Source of the DNA: Dyella telluris
GTDB lineage: Bacteria > Pseudomonadota > Gammaproteobacteria > Xanthomonadales > Rhodanobacteraceae
Assembly: GCF_014297575.1 (NCBI RefSeq)
Contig: NZ_CP060412.1
Span: 4,836,001 to 4,900,000 of the forward strand
Direction: 5' to 3'
Length of the DNA: 64,000 nucleotides
Part shown: positions 24,761-33,018 of the stretch, in pieces
How the letters are laid out: every line of letters begins with the position of its first letter
Position numbering within the stretch: the first letter of the stretch is position 1
Position numbers and translations under genes: made by a program
The notes under the pieces: model-generated
Told to the model about the DNA's origin: nothing
The model's database searches: none
The model's input: the letters and a program-made list of their open reading frames with translations, nothing else

Positions 24761-25690
24761 CTACTTGATCGTTTCAAGCCACTGCAGCACGGCGCGCGAG
24801 AGCTCCGTTCGCTGATCCGAGTAAGCGTGGTCTGTCGCCAGATGCAGTGTGGTGACGCGGGTGTCTCCCGCTTGGCGAAGTGCACTCGCAAAAGCATCGT
24901 CCACGGCTGCCAGTCCGTCGTCCGAAGTCACCACGAACACGGGCCTGTCCTTGATCTCCCCCACCTTCGCGCCAAATCGCCACGCAGATACGTGATCGGA
25001 AAGCTCTTTTGCCAAACCATCAGGAGTGCACCCGCTCAGCGGCGCCATGCCGTCCTCGGCCAGAGACGCGCCCATGGCCTTGATCGCGCCAGCCTTGGAA
25101 TCGTGGGACTGCAACTGCTCCAGTTCGCCGGCCAAATCGGCACCTGAAATCATGGCAATGCCCCGGATGGCGGGGTCGGCGGCAGCGCCATGGACCGCCA
25201 TGAAGCCTCCCATACTGTGGCCCACGAGTACGATCCTGGATGGATCGGTCCGCAGGCGGCTGGCGTTTGCGGGCTGGCGCAGATATGCGACGGCCGCTGC
25301 GACATCGTCGAGGCCATGCGAGAAGGAGAAGCTTCCCGGTGAACCCCACGACCCGCGATAGTTGAAGTAGAGAACGTTCCACCCGGCGCGCCGCATGTCT
25401 TGCGCGAGGTCCAGGTTTCGCTCGTTTCCGGGAAAGCCGTGCAACAGGATCACGGTCGGGTGCGGTCCAGCGCCCGCAGCCACGTAGACCAGCGCATTCA
25501 TTAGCGATCCGTGGCTGGCGATCTGCATGGTCTCCATGGACGCCTTCGGCTCGCCTTCTGATTTGGAGGTACCGTCGACGCCGGCTTTTGCATCGTCTGC
25601 CGACCCCACACCAAAGGCCTGCGCCGGCGCAAGCGACTGGCACAGCAAAAGGCAAACCGCAAACCCTGCGGATGTCAAAGACGCTTTCAT
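24761..25690 (-). CDS. Secreted alpha/beta hydrolase
   Basis: This 309-residue alpha/beta-hydrolase has a Sec signal (FAVCLLLCQSLAPAQAFG). The oxyanion-hole strand reads VILLHGFPGNERN (about residues 80-92) and the nucleophile elbow GHSMGG places Ser near residue 165. Asp in FVVTSDDGLAAVDD and His in LATDHAYSDQR complete a plausible Ser-Asp-His triad. This is the dienelactone-hydrolase/Abhydrolase_5-like group, acting on an unknown ester or peptide in the periplasm. GGGGGAAGC precedes the ATG. It ends the repeat-punctuated gene row. Confidence 0.9.
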   Translation of the reverse strand: MKASLTSAGFAVCLLLCQSLAPAQAFGVGSADDAKAGVDGTSKSEGEPKASMETMQIASHGSLMNALVYVAAGAGPHPTVILLHGFPGNERNLDLAQDMRRAGWNVLYFNYRGSWGSPGSFSFSHGLDDVAAAVAYLRQPANASRLRTDPSRIVLVGHSMGGFMAVHGAAADPAIRGIAMISGADLAGELEQLQSHDSKAGAIKAMGASLAEDGMAPLSGCTPDGLAKELSDHVSAWRFGAKVGEIKDRPVFVVTSDDGLAAVDDAFASALRQAGDTRVTTLHLATDHAYSDQRTELSRAVLQWLETIK

Positions 25691-25947
25691 GCTTCCCCCT
25701 GGATGAGATGGCTGGAGTCCGCTGACTGCCGCCGTAGCCTGACTTTAAGGGGGAAGCGAGGTACCGGGAAAGCCTCTCCCTGTCGGCAAGACGGCTTATG
25801 ACTGGGCTGTTCAAGGCCCGCTGCGGGTTGCGAATTCAACCGGAAGCGGACGCTGAAACCCGCCCTACGGCAACCAGTGTTTGCGATAGGCCCAGAGTAG
25901 GGAGCTGCCCACCTAGCCATCCCTGACTCAGGCTACCATTGCCCGCC

Positions 25948-26844
25948 ATGACCAACCTCGCAACGAAGCTTCGGGAACGCCTGTCGCTTGCGGACCCCGT
26001 TCCGATGGCATTTGAACGACACGACGTCGTGGAGGCTGACGGTTACCTAAGGGAGCGAATTGAGTACCAGGGACTCGAAGGCGACCCTATTCCCGCTTTC
26101 CTGTTCACGCCGAGGGGACGCGATGCGCTCGGCGGGGTGGTTGTCTTTCACCAACACAACGGGGAATTCCACTTCGGCAAGAGCGAAGTTGCCGGCGATG
26201 TGGGCAACGCCTTTCAAGCCTTCGGGCCAGCACTCGCCCGAAAGGGCATCGCCGTCCTGGCTCCGGACTCCATCACTTTCGAGGATCGACGCGCGGCAGT
26301 TCGCGGCGTGGAGCCGGATTATTACGATTGGCTCCAGCACTACAACGCCATGAGCTATCGATTGCTGGACGGCGACCTGTTGATGAGGAAGGTGCTGGAT
26401 GACGCCCAACGCGCGCTGAGCGTATTACTCCAGGCCACGGGGCTAGACGAGCGACTCGTGGGCGTGGCGGGTCACTCCTACGGCGGTTATACAGCCCTCT
26501 ACCACGCGGCCGTCGATGCCCGATGCCAATGGGCATGCATTAGTGGGTCGGTGTGCAGCTTCGAGACGCGCCGCCGGGAAGGCACTGGGTTTACCCTCTT
26601 CGAGGCCGTACCTGGGCTCGCTCACCTGATCGACACGCACGATCTTCTTTCAGCCATCGGACCTCGACCGACGATGGTTGTGTCGGGCACGAAAGACAAG
26701 TATTCGCGTGACGCCGATCAGGTCGTCGCCAAGGTTGCCGGCAACTTTATTACCGAGCTGCGCGTCGACCGCGAACATGCACTCGATCAGGAGAGATTCG
26801 ACGCGATCGTTGAATGGATCGTAGCCCGCGCATCCGAAAGCTGA
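25948..26844 (+). CDS. Alpha/beta hydrolase (dienelactone hydrolase-like)
   Basis: This 298-residue cytoplasmic alpha/beta-hydrolase has no signal peptide. Motifs: VVVFHQHNGEFHFGKSEVAG after the second strand, the nucleophile elbow GHSYGGY (Ser near residue 180), Asp near VVSGTKDKYSRDADQ and His in VDREHALDQ. The long cap-like part around residues 80-150 (FGPALARKGIAVLAPDSI) fits acetyl-xylan esterase/dienelactone-type enzymes. Start ATG 25948 gives MTNLATKLRERL. It is the last backbone gene before the tandem repeats and the island. Confidence 0.88.
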   Translation: MTNLATKLRERLSLADPVPMAFERHDVVEADGYLRERIEYQGLEGDPIPAFLFTPRGRDALGGVVVFHQHNGEFHFGKSEVAGDVGNAFQAFGPALARKGIAVLAPDSITFEDRRAAVRGVEPDYYDWLQHYNAMSYRLLDGDLLMRKVLDDAQRALSVLLQATGLDERLVGVAGHSYGGYTALYHAAVDARCQWACISGSVCSFETRRREGTGFTLFEAVPGLAHLIDTHDLLSAIGPRPTMVVSGTKDKYSRDADQVVAKVAGNFITELRVDREHALDQERFDAIVEWIVARASES

Positions 26845-26852
26845 GGTGGAAT

Positions 26853-27437
26853 CCGGGTGGGTTCTCACCCTGTCTCTCCGCCAGATACGCAAACGCCCCC
26901 AAGCGGCAGGAATGTCGCCTCTCATGGGAAGAGTGGGATTGCCGGGTGCATCCATGCACCCAACCCCTACGCGCTGCGCGCTACGGGGCCAGCCTGCGGC
27001 TGTCCAAATGTGTTCCTGACATATTTGTCAAACCCGGGTGGGGTCTCACCCTGTCTCTCCGCCAGATACGCAAACGCCCCCAAGCGGCAGGAATGTCGCC
27101 TCTCATGGGAAGAGTGGGATTGCTGGGTGCATCCATGCACCCAACCCCTACGCGCTGCGCGCTACGGGGCCAGCCTGCGGCTGTCCAAATGTGTTGCTGA
27201 CAAATTTGTCGAACCCGGGTGGGGTCTCACCCTGTCTCTCCGCCAGATACGCAAACGCCCCCAAGCGGCAGGAATGTCGCCTCTCATGGGAAGAGTGGGA
27301 TTGCTGGGTGCATCCATGCACCCAACCCCTACGCGCTACGGGGCCAGCCTGCGGCTGTCCAAATTTGTTCCTGACAAATTTGTGGAACCCGGGTGGGGTC
27401 TCACCCTGTCTCTCCGCCAGATACGCAAACGCCCCCA
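26853..27437. repeat. 181-bp tandem repeat, three units plus a partial fourth
   Basis: Units begin with CCGGGTGGG at 26853, 27034, 27215 and 27389, giving periods of 181, 181 and 174 bp. The third unit lacks 7 bp of CGCTGCGCG. Units differ at few positions. Each contains GTCTCTCCGCCAGATACGCA, which copies the tRNA-Ser 3' end and the bases that follow it, plus smaller palindromes (GGGTGCATCCATGCACCC and GACAAATTTGTC). The open frame running through the repeats is a by-product of the repeat length pattern, not a gene. Confidence 0.93.
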
Positions 27438-27464
27438 GTTGGGGGCGTTTGCGTATCTGGCGGA
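27415..27464. repeat. Perfect 23-bp inverted repeat (ancestral tRNA-Ser terminator)
   Basis: CCGCCAGATACGCAAACGCC (27415-27434, then CCC) pairs with its exact complement ending at 27464 around loop AGTT. It reaches into the CCA of the tRNA-derived att copy, so before island insertion it would have been the hairpin right after the tRNA-Ser gene. Confidence 0.85.
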
Positions 27465-27471
27465 GAGAGTG
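27457..27471. other. Left attachment site of the island
   Basis: CTGGCGGAGAGAGTG is identical to 46410-46424, where it forms the 3' end of tRNA-Ser on the minus strand. The integrase gene begins 178 bp inside this site. It marks the left island boundary. Confidence 0.85.
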
Positions 27472-27602
27472 ACCGCCTGCAACTTCCGCAACGAGGACCA
27501 AGACACTGCAATGAGTTGCAAGAATAATACGTAATTTAAGCTGTATTTGCGAATAAAAGGCCCAGCGAACCGCAACAAGCCTCAACCACAATCAAGTCAG
27601 AA

Positions 27603-27622
27603 TGGCATACTGCCTGGCATAC
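27603..27622 (+). promoter_or_regulatory. Paired TGGCATAC motifs, left end (candidate integrase arm sites)
   Basis: TGGCATAC occurs at 27603-27610 and again at 27615-27622, 12 bp apart, between the left att site and the integrase start. The same pair with the same spacing occurs inside the right end. They are good candidates for integrase or excisionase arm-type binding sites. Confidence 0.6.
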
Positions 27623-27648
27623 CAAAACTCGATTCGGAGTCCCTCCCC

Positions 27649-28914
27649 ATGGCATTACTGACTGACACCAAGGCGCGCAGCGTCAAACCCGGAGGTACGC
27701 CTGTCGCGCATGGCGGAGTCATCGGACTGGCACTTCACCCCTCCCCCAGCCAGAAAGGGCTAGGCAAGTGGGTTCTCCGCTATGTCAGCCCAGTCACCAA
27801 GAAACGCCGTAACGCAGGGCTTGGCAGCTATCCGGCAGTCGGCATCGCCGAGGCAGCGCGACAGGCGCGGTTGATGCGCGAGCAGATCGCCCGCGGAGAA
27901 GATCCGCTAGAAATTAAAGCCAACGAAGCGACCAAGCCGCACACGCCTCTCCTGCGCGAGGCGGCGGAAAAACTGCACAAGGAACTGACTCCGGGCTGGA
28001 AGAATCCCAAGCATGCTCAGCAATGGATCAATACCCTAGTCGAGTACGCCTTCCCCATCATCGGCTCAATGCCCTTGGACCAAATCCAGCCGGGCCACAT
28101 TGCTGACGTACTGCGGCCAATCTGGCTGACGAAAGCAGAGACCGCCGGACGGGTGAAGCAGAGGCTACACGCCGTGATGGCCTGGGGGTGGGCACACGGC
28201 TTCTGTTTGTCCAACCCAGTGGACGTCGTGGCGCACCTCCTCCCCCTTCAACCAGGCAAGACCATCCGCACGCAGCATCAGCCAGCCATGCCCTGGCGCG
28301 CCATCCCCGCGTTTGTTGCCGGCCACCTGGAAATGCCAAGTAGCCTCGATGTCTCTCGTCAGGTGTTGGCATTCCTAATTCTGACCGCTGCCCGATCGGG
28401 CGAAGTTCGTCAGATGACGTGGAGCGAAATTGACCTAAAGGCCAGGGTGTGGACGCTACCTGCAGAAAGGATGAAGGCTAAGCAAATCCATCGCGTACCT
28501 CTGTCCTGGCAAGCGATTGCGATTCTCAAGCACCAGCAAAGCCAACACGAAAGCCTAGTGTTTCCTTCTGTGCGAGATCGAGCCCCGCTATCGGACATGG
28601 CCTTAACGACGTTTCTGCGACGCATAGATGCTGCAAGTGATGTTGCCGAACGTACCGCTACGGCACACGGATTCCGTTCCAGCTTCCGCGATTGGTGTAG
28701 TGAAAAAGGACATCCGCGCGACTTGGCAGAGCGCGCGTTGGCTCACGCAGTCCAGAACAAAGTAGAGGCGGCTTACCATCGGACGGACTTGTTGGAGCAA
28801 CGACGCCCCTTGATGCAGGCTTGGGCTGACCACGTCACTAGTCTGCTCGGAAAGGAAAAGCTAGCCAACACAGATGCCGAACGCCACGCCGAGAAGAGAC
28901 GGGCTTGGCGATGA
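27649..28914 (+). CDS. P4-type tyrosine integrase
   Basis: This 421-residue site-specific recombinase catalyses insertion and excision at the tRNA-Ser 3' end. The N-terminal DUF4102 arm-binding domain starts MALLTDTKARSVKPGG and contains KWVLRYVSP and AGLGSYPAVGIAEAARQA. The catalytic domain shows the first Arg in TAARSGEVRQMTW, the H-x-x-R box in THGFR-like AHGFRSSFRDW, and the nucleophile Tyr in VEAAYHRTDL, so it appears intact. ATG 27649 is chosen by family N-terminus; the frame is open upstream without similarity. Two TGGCATAC motifs lie just upstream and could allow autoregulation. Confidence 0.96.
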   Translation: MALLTDTKARSVKPGGTPVAHGGVIGLALHPSPSQKGLGKWVLRYVSPVTKKRRNAGLGSYPAVGIAEAARQARLMREQIARGEDPLEIKANEATKPHTPLLREAAEKLHKELTPGWKNPKHAQQWINTLVEYAFPIIGSMPLDQIQPGHIADVLRPIWLTKAETAGRVKQRLHAVMAWGWAHGFCLSNPVDVVAHLLPLQPGKTIRTQHQPAMPWRAIPAFVAGHLEMPSSLDVSRQVLAFLILTAARSGEVRQMTWSEIDLKARVWTLPAERMKAKQIHRVPLSWQAIAILKHQQSQHESLVFPSVRDRAPLSDMALTTFLRRIDAASDVAERTATAHGFRSSFRDWCSEKGHPRDLAERALAHAVQNKVEAAYHRTDLLEQRRPLMQAWADHVTSLLGKEKLANTDAERHAEKRRAWR

Positions 28915-29047
28915 GTCAACCCGACCGGACAACTTTAATCCGGGTATTTTCGAAGTACTCATCCTGCGAGCGATGATGCTTGTGAGTCACGTCTTCCGTA
29001 ATCCCATCGCATGGAATGGGTGCGGGCTTCCAGGCTCTTAGGAACAA

Positions 29048-29078
29048 AGGAGGCTTGATCCGTGGAGTCAAGCCTCCT
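29048..29078. terminator. Hairpin between integrase and HUH genes
   Basis: An 11-bp perfect stem AGGAGGCTTGA / TCAAGCCTCCT has loop TCCGTGGAG, with TTTGTT following on the minus strand. It separates two convergent genes and probably ends the HUH transcript. Confidence 0.7.
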
Positions 29079-29120
29079 CGCCATCCGGCGCCGCGCCGTA
29101 TCGCCCTCGACCACAGTGCG

Positions 29121-30317
29121 TCAGATGAACTCGTGGATCGGCCACCTGCCCCCACTCGCATCAAGCTTGCGCGGGCTCTTGCGGCGATACGAGAACGTGC
29201 TCTTGAACGCTCCATTGATGTCCGGGAGCGGTTTACGAGGCGCACCACGACGAGGAGCGGATTCGTCCCACTTCGGCATAATCCCTTTCCGCAGATTGCG
29301 ATCCTTCCCACCGCCCGTCTTGAGCTGATGGTTGCCTTTGGTCATGTAGCGAATTGCGCGACGCAACCCTTCGCGCTTGTCTTGGTCATGGACGTGCACC
29401 AAGCCCATGCCATTGTATTCAAGCCTATCCTGCCGGGCATTGTTGTTGTTGTAGCTAGAGCCGTTGCAGTGCTCGATCCAATACTCCCCGAGCTTCTGTG
29501 CGTAGGCGATGTCTTTGCAATGCTTATGGCCATCCAGCGCGACTAGCACGTGGTAGTGCATACCCCGCCGAAAGCCGTTCTCCCGCTTGCAGATCCACCC
29601 GGCCATATCAGGCACAAGATGCCTCTCTCGGAGGTCTCGAAGGAACTTCTCCAGGCTCTTGTCAGCAGCCTCTACATATTCCAGGCGCTCACCCTCAGAG
29701 CCATAGTGCGAATAGGGGTGATAGTACAAATCTATCCTTAGTATCAGGATCTTGGAATGCCTCTTGAACAAAGCATCCATATACCGCATGCAACTCATAA
29801 ACGCTGCGGCGGCATTGCGCTCACTGTTGTTCGAGAGGTACTTGAATCGCTTTGAACGGCATACACGACGGATAAAACGAACCATCCGATCGAGTGCGGA
29901 GCGCGCCTCGCCTAAGCGAAGATCAAGATCATCCCCCATGCGAGCACAGTTAAGAATTCGGACCCACTTGTCACACGCGCGAAGCGCAACCGTGATGTGC
30001 GGATTGAAGATCTGCGATCCGCAACGCTCCCTAATGAAAGGATGGTAGCTCTTGCACATGTTCCACACGTCCCTACCAAGTGGGGTCAAGCGATAGCGTT
30101 CCCCATAGCGAGTCCGTTCAAGCTTGATCGGTCCGTCGTCTACTTCCGCGATACGCTTTGCGATGCGCTCTAAAGACCCGATGAATCGATGCCAATCGAA
30201 CTCATCCGTAATGTAGACGCTTCCATCTTCGAGATAGATGCAGCCACGCGAAAAGGCGCTCAGGTGCGCATCATTCGCAATGCGACGTTTCTCATACCCC
30301 TTATTCATCAGACCCAT
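29121..30317 (-). CDS. HUH-motif protein, inovirus Gp2 / YagK-YfjJ family
   Basis: This protein of about 398 residues resembles the YagK/YfjJ C-terminal domain and inovirus-type Gp2 replication proteins. The central hallmark is RGMHYHVLVALDGH, giving H-Y-H as an HUH metal motif, preceded by ILILRIDLYYHPYSHYGSE and followed by a stretch (AQKLGEYWIEHCNG) typical of the family. Candidate catalytic Tyr residues lie downstream (YAQKLGEYW). HUH proteins nick origins for rolling-circle replication or mobilisation. ATG 30317 with GGGGGCAATT upstream is preferred. The frame stays open to 30587, and that extension would run through paired palindromes likely to be control or origin DNA. Confidence 0.78.
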   Translation of the reverse strand: MGLMNKGYEKRRIANDAHLSAFSRGCIYLEDGSVYITDEFDWHRFIGSLERIAKRIAEVDDGPIKLERTRYGERYRLTPLGRDVWNMCKSYHPFIRERCGSQIFNPHITVALRACDKWVRILNCARMGDDLDLRLGEARSALDRMVRFIRRVCRSKRFKYLSNNSERNAAAAFMSCMRYMDALFKRHSKILILRIDLYYHPYSHYGSEGERLEYVEAADKSLEKFLRDLRERHLVPDMAGWICKRENGFRRGMHYHVLVALDGHKHCKDIAYAQKLGEYWIEHCNGSSYNNNNARQDRLEYNGMGLVHVHDQDKREGLRRAIRYMTKGNHQLKTGGGKDRNLRKGIMPKWDESAPRRGAPRKPLPDINGAFKSTFSYRRKSPRKLDASGGRWPIHEFI

Positions 30318-30355
30318 AATTGCCCCCAACACCAGCTCCCATCGGCTTAGTGCCG

Positions 30356-30392
30356 ACCTGTAGGAATAGGTATTACCTGTAGGAATAGGTAA
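30356..30392. promoter_or_regulatory. Two tandem palindromes upstream of the HUH gene
   Basis: ACCTGTAGGAATAGGT (30356-30371) and TTACCTGTAGGAATAGGTAA (30373-30392) are near-identical dyads with arms ACCT/AGGT and TTACCT/AGGTAA, repeated 19 bp apart. They lie just upstream of the preferred HUH start and could be an operator or origin iteron pair. Confidence 0.6.
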
Positions 30393-30479
30393 TAGCATAG
30401 GAACCGGAAATCCCAGGACACCAATGCCCCGAGATTTCCGGCCCTTAGCTATTCGATGCCCCATCAATTGCCCAATAAG

Positions 30480-30710
30480 GCCGCCGGGGTAGGCGCGGTG
30501 AGTTACTGTTTTTTTTAGGCTATATCCGCGCTGGAGAGCAGGCTCTTGGCCGCTGTCGGCGGGCTTGCAGGTGTCTGAGATCATCAAGAAAGCAGTGCTT
30601 CCGTGACCTCCGATCCTCGGTGTGTTTCGGTCCCCTCTTCACACTGTCGACAAAATGACAGTCGCTGTACACAGTTGCTGTATCCAGCCGCCGGGGTGGG
30701 CGCGGTAAGT
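30480..30710. repeat. Pair of 24-bp direct repeats flanking a non-coding stretch
   Basis: GCCGCCGGGGTAGGCGCGGT at 30480 (24 bp to 30503) recurs with two changes at 30687-30710, both on the same strand and 207 bp apart. The second copy ends 20 bp from the alpA stop. The interval also holds a T8 run (about 30509-30516). Role unknown; an origin or regulatory function is possible. Confidence 0.65.
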
Positions 30711-30730
30711 GCTTGTTGTGTCTTACTTGA

Positions 30731-30952
30731 TCAAGCCTGCTCGCGGCAGGCATCGATGTACTTTTGTAGCTGTTGAAGCTCGAAACCTATAGCCCCTCGA
30801 CGTTCGCCACCGCCGAGGCGGATTGGCCTTGGCATTCGAGGGTCGTACCAACGACTTTCTTTGTTGATGCGGTTTCTTATTGTGGACTCACTCAGACCAA
30901 CGAACGCACATGCTTCAGGCATTCGCAGGACTCGGTTGGTTCCGACAGTCAC
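30731..30952 (-). CDS. AlpA-family transcriptional regulator
   Basis: This 73-residue DNA-binding protein of the AlpA/phage-excisionase-like group has a winged helix-turn-helix. The family core is visible: VLRMPEACAFVGLSESTIRN, then SRWYDPRMPRPIRLGGGERR, then GAIGFELQQLQKYID. The start is GTG 30952 with GAGGTG upstream. In P4-like islands AlpA controls integrase expression and excision, and its place between the integrase/HUH part and the cargo agrees with that. Confidence 0.92.
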   Translation of the reverse strand: MTVGTNRVLRMPEACAFVGLSESTIRNRINKESRWYDPRMPRPIRLGGGERRGAIGFELQQLQKYIDACREQA

Positions 30953-31292
30953 GCTCTACACCTCACTCCTTGCTTGAGGTTCGTGGATTCTGCGGCCAAG
31001 GCATGGCAGTTGTCCAGTCCCGGCCTTGAACCGCCAATGACGATATGGACGTCCGTCGGCGTTGGGTCTTATTGGTCTTCTTTGGGCTTAGGAGCCCAAC
31101 TCACTTGCCAATGAACTAAGTCGACGCGAGGAATACGTCGCTTCGCCGCCCTGTCGATTTGCTGCCGCCTCCTCAATCCTGCCTTTCGAATGAAAGAAAT
31201 TTCAAACTCACATCACCGTGCAGAGTGACCATTCGGTTGCTCCATCCGTGCTGCCTATCGGCGGATGTCCTTGTTCATCAGGAGCATTGAAG
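30953..31292. other. Divergent intergenic region
   Basis: These 340 bp lie between alpA (leftward) and the small membrane gene (rightward) and presumably hold their promoters. No protein-like frame or clear RNA structure was seen. Confidence 0.45.
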
Positions 31293-31442
31293 ATGTTGCA
31301 GCGATTCGTAGTGGGCTATCCCTATCCGTCAATGGCGGAACACCTGTTCGTATTCGTCCTGATCTTTCTGGCCGGCAGCGTGTGGGCGGCCTGTGTTCGT
31401 CGCTATGTACAGCACCGCCTGAGGGCCCAGACTCATGCGTGA
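31293..31442 (+). CDS. Small single-pass membrane protein
   Basis: This 49-residue protein has AGGAG eight bases before ATG 31293. It has one membrane helix (HLFVFVLIFLAGSVWAACV) and a basic tail (RRYVQHRLRAQ), giving a likely N-out/C-in topology. Its last codons overlap the start of the next gene by eight bases, so the two are translationally linked. No family known. Confidence 0.65.
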   Translation: MLQRFVVGYPYPSMAEHLFVFVLIFLAGSVWAACVRRYVQHRLRAQTHA

Positions 31443-31803
31443 GTTGTCGATAGAACAGGACTGGCAGGGTGACTCCGTCGATATGACATCGCGCTGCCCC
31501 AAGTGCAGGTCCATTTACGTCGAGGCCCGAAACCTAGCCCAGCGGCTTGGCGGTGCCATCGGAGCCATCGCAGGCACCACCAGCGGCGTCGCCGTGGCAC
31601 TGTCGGGCGCGGAGCTGGGGCTTATCGCGGGTCCTTTCGGCGCCCTGCTGGGGGCGGTAGCAGGCGTGGTCATCGAGGGCATAGTTGGCGGGGCTGCCGG
31701 TTGCTTGGCCGGCGCCAAGCTGGGGAGCGCCATCGACCGGAACGTCCTGCATAACCACCTGTGCCGCGCCTGTGGCCACACCTTCACCGACAAGTCGTCC
31801 TAG
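31435..31803 (+). CDS. Zinc-ribbon protein with glycine-zipper membrane segment
   Basis: This 122-residue protein brackets a hydrophobic Gly/Ala-rich core with two CxxC knuckles: CPKC near residue 21 and CRAC near residue 111. The core (GGAIGAIAGTTSGVAVALSG, then GPFGALLGAVAGVVIEGIVG) has GxxxG spacing typical of glycine-zipper membrane insertion. A split four-cysteine zinc ribbon brought together across a membrane hairpin is an attractive reading, but it is inference. It overlaps the upstream membrane gene and is followed by a strong terminator. No family recognised. Confidence 0.7.
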   Translation: MRELSIEQDWQGDSVDMTSRCPKCRSIYVEARNLAQRLGGAIGAIAGTTSGVAVALSGAELGLIAGPFGALLGAVAGVVIEGIVGGAAGCLAGAKLGSAIDRNVLHNHLCRACGHTFTDKSS

Positions 31804-31850
31804 ACCATCGACGCTGTAATAGCCGTTTCATTCCACCCTTACGCACGCAT

Positions 31851-31882
31851 AGAGCCCGGCAAAGCCGGGCTCTATGCGTTTT
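31851..31882 (+). terminator. Rho-independent terminator
   Basis: A 10-bp perfect stem AGAGCCCGGC / GCCGGGCTCT with loop AAA is followed by ATGCGTTTTT. It ends the two-gene membrane operon and lies just before the DUF932 gene. Confidence 0.85.
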
Positions 31883-31905
31883 TGCACCTATACAAGGAGT
31901 CTGTC

Positions 31906-32868
31906 ATGCATCTGGTTCAATCCATGGCCTACGTCGGGGAACAACCCTGGCATGGCCTCGGCCATCACCTTGCCCCTCACCAACCGCTGGACGTTTGGGC
32001 GCGGCAGGCCGGCATGGACTGGCGAATCGAAGCCGCTGACGTGCAGTACGACGTCACCGACTCAACTCCCGAGGCGCTTCACGCGTTTCCGGAACAGAGG
32101 GTCCTTTACCGATCGGACACCAAAACTCCCCTGTCGGTAGTCTCTCGCCGTTACAAGGTCGTCCAACCAGCTGAGATCCTGGAGTTCTATCGCGACCTCA
32201 GTGAGGTCGGCGGCTACGAACTGGAGACGGCTGGCGTACTCAAGGAGGGCAAAAAGTTCTGGGCGTTGGCCCGCACCGGCCAGAGCGTCACCCTGAAAGG
32301 TCGTGACACCGTGAACGGCTACCTGCTATTGGCAACCGCCTGCGATGGCACCCTGGCCACGACGGCACAATTCACGTCAGTACGCGTGGTGTGCAACAAC
32401 ACCTTGGCCATTGCGCTGAGCGACAACGCCGGGACCGTCAAAGTACCGCATCGAAGTGAATTCGATGCACAGGCCGTCAAGCGCCAACTTGGCATCGCGA
32501 TCACCCCGTGGTTGGCGTTCGAGGACTACATCAAGGAGCTCGCCCGCTGTCGGGTCGCCGATCGAACCGTGGAGGCCTTTCTGCAAAAGGTGTTCGCCCA
32601 TCCGGCGTCCGGGCAGGCGCCAGGGTCCTCCGCCGTCAACGAACAAGCTGTCCAGAAAGTGTTGTCGCTATATCTAGGCCAGGGCCGAGGGGCTGAGCAG
32701 CCTTCGGCGAGGGGAACAGCTTGGGGCTTGCTCAACGGCGTGACCGAATATGTAGACCATCACCGGCGCGCACGCTCCCATGACTATAGAAGGGATGGTG
32801 CCTGGTTCGGATCGGGGGCGGCGATTAAGCAACGGGCATGGCTAGAGGCGCTGAAATTGGTGGCGTAA
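31906..32868 (+). CDS. DUF932 (phage/plasmid-like) protein
   Basis: This 320-residue protein of the DUF932/TIGR03299 group is common on plasmids, phages and islands, with no assigned activity. The family N-terminus is clear: MAYVGEQPWHGLGHHL. It continues with TPLSVVSRRYKVVQPAEILE and the conserved VRVVCNNTLAIAL, ending WFGSGAAIKQRAWLEAL. AAGGAG precedes ATG 31906; the frame is open eight codons earlier. It is preceded by a terminator, so it has its own promoter or depends on readthrough. Confidence 0.93.
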   Translation: MHLVQSMAYVGEQPWHGLGHHLAPHQPLDVWARQAGMDWRIEAADVQYDVTDSTPEALHAFPEQRVLYRSDTKTPLSVVSRRYKVVQPAEILEFYRDLSEVGGYELETAGVLKEGKKFWALARTGQSVTLKGRDTVNGYLLLATACDGTLATTAQFTSVRVVCNNTLAIALSDNAGTVKVPHRSEFDAQAVKRQLGIAITPWLAFEDYIKELARCRVADRTVEAFLQKVFAHPASGQAPGSSAVNEQAVQKVLSLYLGQGRGAEQPSARGTAWGLLNGVTEYVDHHRRARSHDYRRDGAWFGSGAAIKQRAWLEALKLVA

Positions 32869-33018
32869 AGGCTGCACCCCAACCAACTATGCATGTTCCG
32901 ATGCTAGCGTAGGAGTCATCAAAACTTGGAGCACGCGCCTTTATCAGAGGTGCGTGCTCGATTCAAACTCAGTGGCCTTTGACCGCGTGCCGCGCCCGTG
33001 TCGCCTGCTCCGACCCGT

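Noticed and set aside
26853-27437. CRISPR-like array
   Set aside because: Units are 181 bp and almost identical throughout, with no short repeat/unique spacer alternation and no cas genes. No CRISPR array was seen anywhere in the window.
26857-27534. A 225-codon open frame through the tandem repeats encoding a repetitive protein
   Set aside because: It exists only because the 181-bp units keep several frames open on both strands. The composition is not protein-like and there is no ribosome site.
30318-30587. N-terminal extension of the HUH protein to ATG 30587
   Set aside because: It would translate two palindromes and one of the 24-bp direct repeats, and its ribosome site is weak. ATG 30317 has a better site. 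Not fully excluded.
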